This document shows positions 46,588-57,126 of a stretch of DNA of 64,000 nucleotides, in pieces. Position numbers and translations under genes: made by a program. How positions within the stretch are numbered: position 1 is the stretch's first letter; every line of letters starts with the position of its first letter. Source of the stretch: Neoarius graeffei (Eukaryota > Chordata > Actinopteri > Siluriformes > Ariidae). The notes beneath the pieces were generated by a model that searched no databases, was not told the DNA's origin, and saw only the letters and a program-made list of their open reading frames with translations. The stretch covers positions 40,677,732-40,741,731 of the forward strand of contig NC_083587.1 of the NCBI RefSeq assembly GCF_027579695.1, written 5' to 3'.

Positions 46588-47327
46588 AGTATCAGCTCAT
46601 GTATGACTCAATTTCGTGGAACAACTGGTAAATATATACCCAGATTTAAAAAAAAAAATAAAGGGACCACATCAGTTCATTCTTAAATCAGCATGTCTAT
46701 GTATGGCAGCCATTACATTCCAGCGTCTGTGCTGTAATTCCACCACAAGCACACCTCATTTTACTTAATGATGTACTGATTAGGTGATCACCTGAACTAA
46801 ATCTTATTTAATGAGGAAAAGTATAAAAATCACTGCTGTGGTCATCATTATCCTCTTGCAATAGGACCAGTTTCAATGGCAAAAACAGTGCTAGTAGTAG
46901 CTTGAATTTCATTGGAATATAAAAAATATCTATACATCATACCAAAAGACTTAAAAAGAAAAGTTTTGAGTGAGAAAATTTAGGGTTCAGTTTTGGCTTT
47001 ACTGATAGAGGGATACAGTGAGTGTCAGGTTGCTTACATTCCTCAAAATGTAAAAGCAGGCAGCTCACAAGAACAAAGTCAAGCAGAAGACATTGGGGAC
47101 AAAAAAGTTGCAGACTGGCAGAGAGTGAAAATGACTCTCCACTGAGTGGGATGATCATCGACTCCTTTGAATGTCACTCAACAACCATAGGATGACATCA
47201 AGTGACTGACAAAAAAAAAAAAAAGGCAAATGGCAGCTGGGGTTAAGTGCAGGGCAAGGACAGTTTGAAACAGGTTCCTCTGTGTAGGTTTGAAGATATG
47301 CAAAGCTAGAAAAAGCCCTTCATCAAT

Positions 47328-47683
47328 CAGTGCGTTTACATGCACATAGAGAAAATCGAATTTCTGCCGTAGCTCGACTGAAATCGAAGTTCTAAATGCT
47401 ATGGAAACACCTTAGCTCGGCTGAAATCGAACCGAACTGGATTTCTCGTAATCGAGCTACGCGACCTAGATTATGCGATTGTAGCCGAGCTACTTAGTGC
47501 ATGTAAACCCTATCGAGCTACGTAGTCGAGCTACTTACTTCAGCACTGCCCCTTCCGGAAGTGACGAGTGACGAGACCACAAGCGGGAAACACAACAGCC
47601 TCGGTCGGCATGACAACAGTAGTAGAAACGTGCACTTCTGGAGCAATGAGGAGATAGAGTTCATGCTCATTCAGCTTAAGGAG

Positions 47684-47746
<63 letters not shown>

Positions 47747-48015
47747 TTGCTGTCCTCCTCGTCGTTCTTCTTGTGAACACGGAACTGATAACTTTGTTTA
47801 TACTCTTGAATAGCTCTTCTTCATGACGACAACCGGAAGTGTACCAACACGATGGGGCGTGTAGCGCCACCTGTGGCTCGGGTGCACAAAGTACCTCACA
47901 CAATAGCTCGATTTCCTTGTGTGCATGTAGGATTGGATTTCTCTGGCACCCCTGGTGGGACCCTTAGCTCGATTACCGACAGTAGCTCGATTTGGATGTG
48001 CATGTAAACGCACTG
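47328..48015. mobile_element. TIR element with a SANT-like exon fragment
   Basis: Ends CAGTGCGTTTACATGCACAT and its inverse ATGTGCATGTAAACGCACTG. Many AGCTCGATT repeats lie in both arms. Inside, NVHFWSNEEIEFMLIQLKEL (about 47627-47686) looks like the start of a Myb/SANT-like domain, then breaks off in a TA microsatellite. No clear target duplication. Confidence 0.65.
47690..47741. repeat. (TA)n microsatellite
   Basis: About 26 TA units directly after the SANT-like fragment. Confidence 0.95.
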
Positions 48016-48019
48016 ACTG

Positions 48020-48666
48020 AGAAGCAAAGAGGAGCCAGGCTGAGGTTTGCTAAAGATCAGAAGGATTGGACCATAAAGGATTGGAGTAAGGTCATCTTCT
48101 CTAATGAATCCAATTTTCAGCTTTTCACTTCACCTCGTCATTTAATGGTTAGACAGAGACCTGGAGAGGCCTACAAGTCACAGTGTCTTGCACTCATTGT
48201 GAAATGTGGTGGAGGATCAGTGATGAGCTGGGGGTGCTTCAGCAAGGCTGGGATGGGGAAGATTTTTGTTTGTGAAGGACACATGAATCAAGCCATATAC
48301 AAGGCTATCCTGGAAGAAAACTTGCTTCCTTTTGCTCTGTCAGTGTTCTCTAACTCTGAGGGGTTTCCAGCAGGACAATGCTCCATGCCACACAGCCAGG
48401 TCAATCAAAGTGTGGATGGAAGACCACAAGGTCAAGACCTTGTCATGGCCAGCCTAATCTCCACACCTGAACCCCTTTGAAAACCTCTGAAATGTGATCA
48501 AGAGGAAGACGGATGGTCACAGGCAATGAACCAAAGTTGAGCACATTGAATTTTTGCACCAGGAGTGGCATAAAGTTTCCCAAGAGCAACATGAAAGACT
48601 CGTGGAGAACATGCCAAGATGCATGAAAGCTGTGATTAAATGTCAGGGTTATTCCACCAAATATTG
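48020..48666 (+). pseudogene. Tc1-like transposase catalytic half
   Basis: Reads EKQRGARLRFAKDQKDWTIK, then FSNESNFQLF and KCGGGSVMSWGCFSKAGMGK. The first catalytic Asp (S-D-E in active relatives) is Asn here. Later frameshifts remove the rest. Inactive. Confidence 0.8.
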
Positions 48667-48974
48667 ATTTCTGAACTCATCCTAAGTTCAAACATTTGTA
48701 TTGTGTTTGTTTAAAATTGAATACGATCTTGATTTCTATGCATTATTCAAGGTCTGAATCTTGTTATTTTGACCAGTTGTCATTTTCTGCAATTAAATAC
48801 TCGAAATGACAATATTTTTATGTGGAATTTGGGGGAAATGTTGTCAGTATTTTATGGAATAATGTTCATGTTTATTTTCCCCAAGCACATAGCTATAAAT
48901 AGAAACCAGAAAAAAAAACCCAGAGAAACTGATCATTTTGCAGTGCTCACTTAATTTTTTCCATATACTATATA

Positions 48975-50192
48975 CACTCACCGGCCACTTTATTAGGTAC
49001 ACCTGTCCAACTGCTCGTTAACACTTAATTTCTAATCAGCCAATCACATGGCGGCAACTCAGTGCATTTAGGCATGTAGACATGGTCAAGACAATCTCCT
49101 GCAGTTCAAACCGAGCATCAGTATGGGGAAGAAAGGTGATTTGAGTGACTTTGAACGTGGCATGGTTGTTGGTGCCAGAAGGGCTGGTCTGAGTATTTCA
49201 GAAACTGCTGATCTACTGGGATTTTCACGCACAACCATCTCTAGGGTTTACAGAGAATGGTCCGAAAAAGAAAAAATATCCAGTGAGCGGCAGTTCTGTG
49301 GGCGGAAATGCCTTGTTGATGCCAGAGGTCAGAGGAGAATGGCCAGACTGGTTCGAGCTGATAGAAAGGCAACAGTGACTCAAATAACCACCCGTTACAA
49401 CCAAGGTAGGCAGAAGAGCATCTCTGAACGCACAGTACGTCGAACTTTGAGGCAGATGGGCTACAGCAGCAGAAGACCACGCCGGGTGCCACTCCTTTCA
49501 GCTAAGAACAGGAAACTGAGGCTACAATTTGCACAAGCTCATCGAAATTGGACAATAGAAGATTGGAAAAACGTTGCCTGGTCTGATGAGTCTCGATTTC
49601 TGCTGCGACATTCGAATGGTAGGGTCAGAATTTGGCGTCAACAACATGAAAGCATGGATCCATCCTGCCTTGTATCAACGGTTCAGGCTGGTGGTGGTGG
49701 TGTAATGGTGTGGGGAATATTTTCTTGGCACTCTTTGGGCCCCTTGGTACCAATTGAGCATCGTTGCAATGCCACAGCCTACCTGAGTATTGTTGCTGAC
49801 CATGTCCATCCCTTTATGACCACAATGTACCCAACTTCTGATGGCTACTTTCAGCAGGATAATGCGCCATGTCATAAAGCTGGAATCATCTCAGACTGGT
49901 TTCTTGAACATGACAATGAGTTCACTGTACTCAAATGGCCTCCACAGTCACCAGATCTCAATCCAATAGAGCATCTTTGGGATGTGGTGGAACGGGAGAT
50001 TCGCATCATGGATGTGCAGCCGACAAATCTGCGCCAACTGTGTGATGCCATCATGTCAATATGGACCAAACTCTCTGAGGAATGCTTCCAGCACCTTGTT
50101 GAATCTATGCCACGAAGAATTGAGGCAGTCCTGAAGGCAAAAGGGGGTCCAACCCGTTACTAGCATGGTGTACCTAATAAAGTGGCCGGTGA

Positions 50193-50195
<3 letters not shown>
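48975..50195 (+). mobile_element. Complete Tc1/mariner element with intact transposase
   Basis: A 1221-bp element with ends CACTCACCGGCCACTTTATT and the inverse, TA on both sides and a single uninterrupted transposase gene. Right flank is a TA microsatellite. Other, broken relatives are at 42403 and 54412. Confidence 0.95.
49123..50163 (+). CDS. Tc1/mariner transposase, 346 residues, intact
   Basis: Starts [19 protein letters not shown] and ends GGPTRY. N-terminal helix-turn-helix ([20 protein letters not shown]), a second DNA-binding helix ([20 protein letters not shown]) and a basic GRPR-like RRPRR stretch. The catalytic domain has SDESRF with Asp155, QQDNAPCH with Asp246, and NPIEHLWD with Glu283. 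The second Asp and Glu are 36 residues apart by my count, so DD36E as in the Incomer group and not DD34E. The length is normal for the family and there is no stop or frameshift. The enzyme cuts the element out and inserts it at TA. The start codon fits the family start MGK. Confidence 0.95.
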   Translation: MGKKGDLSDFERGMVVGARRAGLSISETADLLGFSRTTISRVYREWSEKEKISSERQFCGRKCLVDARGQRRMARLVRADRKATVTQITTRYNQGRQKSISERTVRRTLRQMGYSSRRPRRVPLLSAKNRKLRLQFAQAHRNWTIEDWKNVAWSDESRFLLRHSNGRVRIWRQQHESMDPSCLVSTVQAGGGGVMVWGIFSWHSLGPLVPIEHRCNATAYLSIVADHVHPFMTTMYPTSDGYFQQDNAPCHKAGIISDWFLEHDNEFTVLKWPPQSPDLNPIEHLWDVVEREIRIMDVQPTNLRQLCDAIMSIWTKLSEECFQHLVESMPRRIEAVLKAKGGPTRY

Positions 50196-50247
<52 letters not shown>

Positions 50248-50310
50248 TTACTGTTAGGTATGAATGTATGTGCAGAAGTGTTCAGTTTAATAAAGTACAC
50301 ACACACATTT

Positions 50311-50392
<82 letters not shown>

Positions 50393-50395
50393 ATA
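50196..50395. repeat. TA-rich microsatellite tracts
   Basis: TA runs at 50196-50239 and about 50314-50381, separated by about 70 bases. Confidence 0.9.
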
Positions 50396-50399
50396 CACA

Positions 50400-50761
50400 C
50401 ACAAAGGCAAACAGTCCAAGTCGGCAGGCTAGATCAGAGACATTAAAAACAGGCAAAGGGTCAGTCGAGGCGCAAACAGAACATAGAAGGCCAAGTGAGA
50501 ACAATAAAGGGAAACAGGCCAAAGAATCAAGAAACCAGGAAAACAGGAACACAGGTAGAAAGGCTCGGTAATGCATACTTAACGTAGCGTAATACTTCGT
50601 GATGCACTTGCATCAGCTCAGTCCTTAAATAGGTAAACACAGTTCTCTAATTGACTTCAGGTGCGCCTTGTTCACGGCGCACGTACTGGAGTCTACTTGG
50701 CGCATGTGTACAGCCTGAGGCGTGCCTTCAGGTGCATGTGCCACAATGCGCAGGACTGACA
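50400..50761 (-). repeat. LTR of a Gypsy-like element (partial)
   Basis: On the minus strand it starts TGTCAGTCCTGCGCATTGTG, right after a purine-rich GAGATGGGGTTC, and contains TATTTAAGGACTGAGC. That is LTR structure: a start TG, a polypurine tract before it, a TATA-like box. The other end is lost in TA repeats. Confidence 0.6.
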
Positions 50762-51730
50762 GAACCCCATCTCAAAGAGCTCCCTCTGGGAGCGAAAATC
50801 CATAATACTTGGCCCCGGTGGGGATTCAGGCTCAGGACATGACTTGGGTTCTTGGCTAGGAGTGGGTTTGTGCTAGGGACTTGACTTGTGTTCTGGGCTG
50901 GAATCATGCTTATACTCTGGAACTGGCTTGAATCTAGGATTAGGCTAGGATCCAGGACTGAAGGTGGCCTCAAGCGCTGGGCTGGATTCGAGCTCTGAAG
51001 AGGAGTTGATCTATGGGCTGGACTCTAGCTCCAGCTCAGGAGATGACTCAGACTTGGGCTTGGGGCTGGACTTGAGCTCTGGAGATGATTTGAGCTTCAG
51101 TGATGACTCTGGCTCCAGCTCAGGAGATGACTCAGGCTGGAGTTCTGGATCTGGTTTGGACACAGGGCTGGAAGTGTGCTTGAGCTCTGAAGATGACTTG
51201 TACTCTGGAGATGACTCAAGCTCTGGACTGGTCTCTTGCTCAAGCTCTGGAGAAGACTCAGGTAGGAGTTCAGGAACTGGTTTGGGCTCAGAGCAGGAAG
51301 CGAGCTTCAACTCAGGCTCCAGGCTGTATTCGGGCTCAGGAGAGGACTCGGGCTCTGTGGATGACTCAAGTTCTGGACTTGGCTCAGGTACAGGCTCGAG
51401 CTCTGTTAGCACACTGCTTTGGTCCTGGTAAGGACCTGGCGATGGGATGACGCACACATCTTCATGGCTGGCTGAGGCAGAGGTTGTTCCGACGTCCTCT
51501 GACACAGATTCAAGAACAGGCTCAGGTTCTGGCCTTAAGTCTAGCACTGGCACTGAAGCTGGCACAGGTGCCAACTCTGGCACTGGCTCTGACGCAGGTT
51601 CTGACACTGGCTCTGGAGTAGGCACTGACGCAGGCTCTGGCATTGGTGTAGGCACTGATGCAGGCTCTGAAGTAAGCTCTGACGCAGGCTCTGGCACTGG
51701 AGTAAGATAAACTTCATATCTGCAAGCCAA
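50762..51730 (-). pseudogene. P/E/S-rich repeat-coded frame next to the LTR
   Basis: 51730-51011 is a 239-residue frame dominated by Pro, Glu and Ser (for example ESSPELEPESS), built from short imperfect DNA repeats in steps that keep the frame. Beyond the stop at 51011 the sequence runs on to SIMDFRSQRELFEMG just before the LTR. The opposite strand is open too, as Ser/Gly/Asp repeats. It is probably the low-complexity 3' end of the retroelement's gene; no conserved domain is seen. Confidence 0.45.
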
Positions 51731-51754
51731 TGTGTGATTTTCTTTTTATTATAA

Positions 51755-51996
51755 CATCTATTTGTACCACGTCTATATTCGATTGTGTTGCTTTTAGCTA
51801 TAAGCCAGCTTGCTCATCTCACATCTCACTGTCTATAGTGCAGGCGTGATAACAGAGGTCCCTCATGATGTCCCTAATGACGTCATTCTTACTGAATGTT
51901 CTTTTGAGGACACAACACCAAAACATGAATTTAGAGAGATTAGAGTGAAATTAATGTACTTTATCCCCTGTTCTCCTGATACTGATACATAACCAG

Positions 51997-51998
<2 letters not shown>
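51755..51998. repeat. Left arm of a large inverted repeat
   Basis: Matches the inverse of 53706-53941: CATCTATTTGTACCACGTCT here, AGACGTGGTACAAATAGATG there. The arms are about 240 bases long with a few differences and are separated by about 1.7 kb of later insertions. Confidence 0.9.

Positions 51999-52061
<63 letters not shown>
51999..52061. repeat. (GT)n(TA)n microsatellite
   Basis: A GT run followed by a TA run between the left inverted-repeat arm and the next element. Confidence 0.95.
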
Positions 52062-52065
<4 letters not shown>

Positions 52066-52904
52066 TGCTGACAAGCGATTAAAATATTTAATCGCGATTA
52101 ATGTCGCGACTGTCATAGTTAACTTGCGATTAATCGCAATTTAATCGCACATTTTTGTCACATCAAAAACCATTGTAATTCTCTTATCAGCATAAAAAAG
52201 TGAAAGGGCTTGCTTTGTACCAATGTTTTTTTTTTTTTATTGCAGAGCATAACACATCTTGTCACAGCCACTGACATCCATAACTTCCATATTAGATGAG
52301 AAAACCAAGGGATGAAAAATAAAGTGCATATCACTGTGAAAATAAAAAATGTTTTATTTTACTCTTCATTAGTTTCTTTTGAAGAGAAGTATTTGCCATA
52401 AAAGAAGGAAAAAAACAGATAACAAAAATAAAAACATTCATCATACGTTCAAAAATGTTCATCATAGTGTGGCACTGTATTATCTAATTCTCACTGCTTA
52501 TAACTCTACACCTCCCCGGTGGAGATGAGCTGGGAACCTGAAGACTGAAGGAACAGTATTGAAAAGTATTTTTCCAGTCTCACCTGTGAAAGGTAATCCC
52601 ATGTGATCTCGTTTGGACGGTAAACCTGTTGATACAGTTAAACGCAGCACATGAATGAGGCATCTTTATTCTCCACTTTACCCCATCCAATATGGTGGCG
52701 AGGATGTTTATATGTCTATGCCTTTCTCCATCACTCACACGTACTCTTATTGAAGCAGCGCGCGACAAGCCTCAACAGGAACTACGGGTGACTCACAGGG
52801 CCAAATTAGAATTTGTGTTAACGGCACTATTTTTTTTAATCGCGTTAAATTGAGATCGCGTTAACGCGTTATTATAGCGTTAACTTTGACAGCACTAATA
52901 TATA
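52062..52904. mobile_element. TIR element with ATTAGTGCTG ends and a THAP exon
   Basis: Left end TTAGTGCTGACAAGCG, right end (inverse) TTAGTGCTGTCAAAGT, each followed by ATCGCGATTAA-type repeats. It holds a THAP exon on the minus strand. Flanks are TA-rich, so a target duplication could not be read. Confidence 0.75.
52584..52663 (-). pseudogene. Truncated THAP exon with splice donor
   Basis: Minus-strand ATG at 52663 gives MPHSCAAFNCINRFTVQTRS and GITFHR, the first half of a THAP domain (C-x4-C, then FHR), followed by a GTGAGA donor at 52583. The second half and the rest of the gene are absent from the element. Confidence 0.65.
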
Positions 52905-52911
52905 AAAGGGG

Positions 52912-53280
52912 TGGCACAGTGGTGTAGTGGTTAGCACTGTTGCCTCACAGCAAGAAGGTCCTGGGTTCGAGCCCAGCGGCTGACGAGGGCCTTTCTGTGT
53001 GGAGTTTGCATGCTCTCCCCATGTCCGCGTGGGTTTGCTCCGAGTGCTCCGGTTTCCCCCAAAGGCATGCAGGTTAGGCTAATTGGTGGCTCTAAATTGA
53101 CCGTAGGTGTGAATGTGAATGGTTGTCTGTGTCTATGTGTCAGCCCTGCGATGACCTGGCCACTTGTCCAGGGTGTACCCCTCTCACCCACAGTCAGCTG
53201 GGATAGGCTCCAGCTTGCCTGCAATGCTGTAGGACAGGATAAGCAGCTACAGATAATGGATGGATGGATGGATAGATGGA
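52912..53280 (+). mobile_element. V-SINE-like SINE, plus orientation
   Basis: tRNA-like head with GTGTAGTGGTTAGC and B box GGGTTCGAGCCC, core AGCTGGGATAGGCTCCAGC, tail of GGAT repeats. Joined tail-to-tail with the next SINE. Confidence 0.85.
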
Positions 53281-53287
53281 TGAATTT

Positions 53288-53673
53288 TCTCATCTCATCT
53301 CATCTCATTATCTCTAGCCGCTTTATCCTTCTACAGGGTCGCAGGCAAGCTGGAGCCTATCCCAGCTGACTATGGGCGAAAGGCGGGGTACACCCTGGAC
53401 AAGTCGCCAGGTCATCACAGGGCTGACACATAGACACAGACAACCATTCACACTCACATTCACACCTACGGTCAATTTTAGAGTCACCAGTTAACCTAAC
53501 CTGCATGTCTTTGGACTGTGGGGGAAACCGGAGCACCCGGAGGAAACCCACGCGGACACGGGGAGAACATGCAAACTCCACACAGAGAGGCCCTCGCCGG
53601 CCCCGGGGCTCGAACCCAGGACCTTCTTGCTGTGAGGCGACAGTGCTAACCACTACACCACCGTGCCGCCCCT
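53288..53673 (-). mobile_element. V-SINE-like SINE, minus orientation
   Basis: Inverse copy with CATCTCATCTCATCTCATT tail at its left end and a complete head with GGGTTCGAGCCCC at the right. Together with 52912-53280 it forms an inverted SINE pair. Confidence 0.85.
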
Positions 53674-53705
53674 TGGATGGATTTTATTTATTTATATATA
53701 TATAT

Positions 53706-53941
53706 ATATACACCTGGTTATGTATCAGGAGAACAGGGGATAAAGTACATTCATTTCACTCTAATCTCTCTAAATTCACGTTTTGGTGTTGTGTCCTCAA
53801 AATAACGTTCGGTAAGAATGACGTCATGAAGGACGTCATGAGGGACCCCTGTCATCACGCCTGCAGTATAGACAGTGAGATGAGCGAGCTGGCTCATAGC
53901 TAAAAGCAACGCAATCGAATATAGACGTGGTACAAATAGAT
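53706..53941. repeat. Right arm of the large inverted repeat
   Basis: Inverse match to 51755-51998. It ends about 160 bases before the mppe1 start codon. Confidence 0.9.
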
Positions 53942-54104
53942 GTTCTTTTGTTTAAGCTTGCATACGGATAAGCATTGGAGGACTGCCTGCGCATCACAGG
54001 TCTACGATCTTGTTAAGGACTCGCTTTGCTTTCTGCCCTTTGTGCCTTCGTTTTGTACGACTCAGTGTTGAATTTTTTTTTTTTATTGCTTCAAAGCCGA
54101 AAGC

Positions 54105-54328
54105 ATGCAGGGAGCGCGCTCTAAAAATAAATGGAGTCTGATGGTATGGGTCGTTGTTACGCTGAGTTGCGTGTTTATATTCTGTGAATATGTGGTCTAT
54201 TTCCCTGTTATTCTGCGATGCTCGTGGCCGGAGATAGCGGAGGAACGGATCCCTGTTCGCGCTCTCGTTTTATCTGATCCTCATTTACTCGGAGCCATCA
54301 GGGGACACTGGTTCGACAAACTGAGAAG
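54105..54328 (+). CDS. mppe1: MPPE1 / PGAP5 metallophosphoesterase, first coding exon
   Basis: From ATG 54105: a short basic cytoplasmic start (MQGARSKNKWSLMVW), a membrane segment of about 20 residues (VVVTLSCVFIFCEYVVYF), then RCSWPEIAEERIPVRALVLS, DPHLLGAIRGHWFDKLRR, and a consensus GTGAGT donor at 54329. The FCEY..YF.VI..C.WPE and D-x-H LLG..GHW.DKLRR patterns identify MPPE1; DPH is the first metal-binding motif. The enzyme removes ethanolamine phosphate from the second mannose of GPI anchors, letting GPI proteins leave the ER. The other exons were not found in the remaining 9.6 kb, so intron 1 must be longer. The sequence upstream contains an inverted repeat and no obvious TATA box. Confidence 0.9.
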
Positions 54329-54411
54329 GTGAGTTTGCATTTGCGTTGAAAAGTTTAGGTTGTTCTGCTGCAGGTGAATTTGACCCGTATGTATTGAATG
54401 ACTTACAGGTT

Positions 54412-54885
54412 CAAAATAGGTTCCAATCCTGTCAGCCAAGAAAAAAAAAATTCTGAGGCTATCTTGGTTACAGACTCACTGAAACTGGACAGCTGAGGAC
54501 TGGAAAAAGGTGATTCCCCCCAGCTTTCACTGTCCAGCTGGGTGAGCCTCTTGGTCTTGGCTGACAGGAGTGGAACCCAATGTGGTTTTCTGTAGCCCAT
54601 CCACCTCGAAGTTCAATGTTTTGTGCACTCTGAGATTTTTTTTTCTTTTCTGTTCATCACAGTTGTAAAGAATGATTATTTAAGTTACGATAGCCTTCCT
54701 GGCAGCTTGAACCATTGTGGCCATTTTCCTCTGACCTTTATCATCAATAAGGCATTTACACCCACATAATTGTTGCTCACTCAATTTTTTTATACCATTC
54801 TGTGTACACTGAAATACTCAAAAAAGATAAGAAACAGAAAATTTTTATAATAAAGAGAAAAAACGGAAATAAAGAAATATTATAT
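54412..54885. repeat. Rearranged Tc1-like fragments
   Basis: GGTTCCAATCCTGTCAGCCAAG and GACAGCTGAGGACTGGAAAAAG on the plus strand, then the same region inverted (GGCTGACAGGAGTGGAACCC). These are pieces of the CACTCACC-type Tc1 transposase turned back on themselves, a fold-back remnant in mppe1 intron 1. Confidence 0.6.
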
Positions 54886-54913
54886 GCATGTCCACAGATA
54901 GAAAGATACACTG

Positions 54914-55238
54914 TCCATTCATCCATTATCCGTAACCATTTATCCTGTGCAGGGTCGCAGGCAAGTTGGAGCCTATCCCAGCTGACTATGGGCGAGATGC
55001 AGGGTACACCCTGGACAAGTCACCAGATCACTGCAGGGCTAACATAGAGACAAACAACAATTCACACGCACAGTCAATTTAGAGCCATCAGTTAACCTAA
55101 CCTGCATGTCTCTGGACTGTGGGGGAAAACGGAGCAGACACAGGGAGAATATGCAAACTCCACACAGAAAGCCCCCCGTTGGCTACAAGGCTCGAACGCA
55201 GAACCTTCTTGCTGTGAGGCAACAGTGCCACTATGCCC
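54914..55238 (-). mobile_element. V-SINE-like SINE, head truncated
   Basis: Core AGCTGGGATAGGCTCCAAC-like sequence and GTCCAGGGTGTACCC on the minus strand; the tRNA-like head is cut short at 55238. Confidence 0.75.
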
Positions 55239-55242
55239 AAGA

Positions 55243-55518
55243 TACATTGTAAAAAAAAAAAGAAAAAGTTAGGAAAATTCAAAATTTCAAGGCAACTTAC
55301 TAGAGTAGAGTTTTTTTTTAAGTTTTGAGGCCAACTCAAAATCCTAAATTTTGAAGAAAATCATCCATAGTTGTGGCAACTAATTATCTTTCATTCAGAT
55401 AATTTAACTTTTACATGCATAAAAACTTAAAATTGAGAGTTCTACATCTTAAGAATTCTGAACTATAAAAGTCATGCCCACTGATTGTTTTCTTCAGATA
55501 ACCAATTTTTCATATGTA
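55243..55518. repeat. Left part of a MITE interrupted by Tc1 copy C
   Basis: CATTGTAAAAAAA start and TTTCAAGGCAACTTAC resemble the MITE at 19081-19812. The sequence resumes after the Tc1 copy at 57127 with TAAAAGCTTAAGATTG. Confidence 0.55.
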
Positions 55519-57126
55519 CAGTGGTGCTTGAAAGTTTGTGAACCCTTTAGAATTTTCTATATTTCTGCATAAATATGACCTAAAACATCATCAAATTTTC
55601 ACACAAGTCCTAAAAGTAGATAAAGAGGACCCAGTTAAACAAATGAGACAAAAATATTATATTTGGTCATTAATTTATTGAGGAAAATGATCCAATATTA
55701 CATATCTGTGAGTGGCAAAAGTATGTGAACCTCTAGGATTAGCAGTTAATTTGAACGTGAAATTAGAGTCAGGTGTTTTCAATCAATGGGATGACAATCA
55801 GGTGTGAGTGGGCACCCTGTTTTATTTAAAGAACAGGGATTGATCAAAGTCTGATCTTCACAACACGTTTGTGGAAGTGTATCATGGCAAGAACAAAGGA
55901 GATTTCTGAGGACCTCAGAAAAAGCGTTGTTTAAGCTCATCGGGCTGGAAAAGGTTACAAAACCATCTCTAAAGAGTTTGGACTCCACCAATCCACAGTC
56001 AGACAGACTGTGTACAAATGGAGGACATTCAAGACCATTGGTACCCTCCCCAGGAGTGGTTGACCAACAAAGATCACTCCAAGAGCAAGGTGTGTAATAG
56101 TCGGTGAGGTCACAAAGGACCCCAGGGTAACTTCTAAGCAACCGAAGGCTTCTCTCACATTGGCTAATGTTAATGTTCATGAGTCCACCATCAGGAGAAC
56201 ACTGAACAACAATGGTGTGCATGGCAGGGTTGCAAAGAGAAAGCCACTACTCTCCAAAAAGAACATTGCTGCTCGTCTGCAGTTTGCTAAAGATCATGTG
56301 GACAAGCCAGAAGGCTATTGGAAAAATGTTTTGTGGACGAATGAGGCCAAAATAGAACTTTTTGGTTTAAATGAGAAACGTTATGTTTGGAGAAACCAAA
56401 ACACTGCATTCCAGCATAAGAACCTTATCCCATCTGTGAAATATGGTGGTGATAGTACCATGGTTTGGGCCTGTTTTGCTGCATCTGAGCCAGGACAGCT
56501 TGCCATCATTGATGGAACAATAAATTCTGAATTATACCAGCGAATTCTAAAGGAAAATGTCAGGACATCTGTCCGTGAACTGAATCTCAAGAGAAGGTGG
56601 GTCATGTAGCAAGACAACGACCCTAAGCACACAATTCGTTCTACCAAAGAATGGTTAAAGAAGAATAAAGTTAATGTTTTGGAATGGCCAAGTCAAAGTC
56701 CTGACCTTAATCCAATCAAAATGTTGTGGAAGGACCTGAAGCAAGCAGTTCATGTGAGGAAACCCACCAACATCCCAGAGTTGAAGCTGTTCTGTATGGA
56801 GGAATGGGCTAAAATTCCTCCAAGCCGGTGTGCAGGACTGATCAACAGTTACCGTAAATGTTTAGTTGCAGTTATTGCTGCACAAGGGGGTCACACCAGA
56901 TACTGAAAGCAAAGGTTCACATACTTTTGCCACTTAGAGATATGTAATATTGGATCATTTTCCTCAATAAATAAATGACCAAGTACAATATTTTTGTCTC
57001 ATTTGTTTAACTGGGTTCTCTTTATCTACTTTTAGGACTTGTGTGAAAATCTGATGATGCTTTAGGTCATATTTATGTAGAAATATAGAAAATTCTAAAG
57101 GGTTCACAAACTTTCAAGCATCACTG
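55519..57126 (+). mobile_element. Tc1-like transposon, copy C, nearly complete
   Basis: CAGTGGTGCTTGAAAGTTTG to the inverse, TA on both sides, 1608 bp. Not interrupted by other elements. Confidence 0.95.
55884..56906 (+). pseudogene. Tc1-like transposase, copy C
   Basis: Full-length frame from [16 protein letters not shown] at 55884 to GGHTRY at 56906, with three in-frame stops (about 55932, one before PTKITPRAR, and TAG before QDNDPKHT). The first catalytic Asp is Asn (LWTNEAKIELF) and the catalytic Glu is Lys (NPIKMLWKDLK). Dead as an enzyme. Confidence 0.9.

Larger units (their letters stand above)
46588..48962 (+). mobile_element. Decayed Tc1-like element with nested MITE
   Basis: Degenerate ends (AAAAAATAAAGGGACCAC on the left, inverse of AAAAAATTAAGTGAGCAC on the right). 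The transposase (48020-48666) and upstream sequence AAGGCAAATGGCAGCTGGGG are recognisable Tc1. A TIR element interrupts it at 47328-48015. Confidence 0.65.

Noticed and set aside
50964..51431. Ser/Asp/Gly-rich plus-strand gene
   Set aside because: It is the antisense reading of the repeat-coded frame; composition comes from the repeat.
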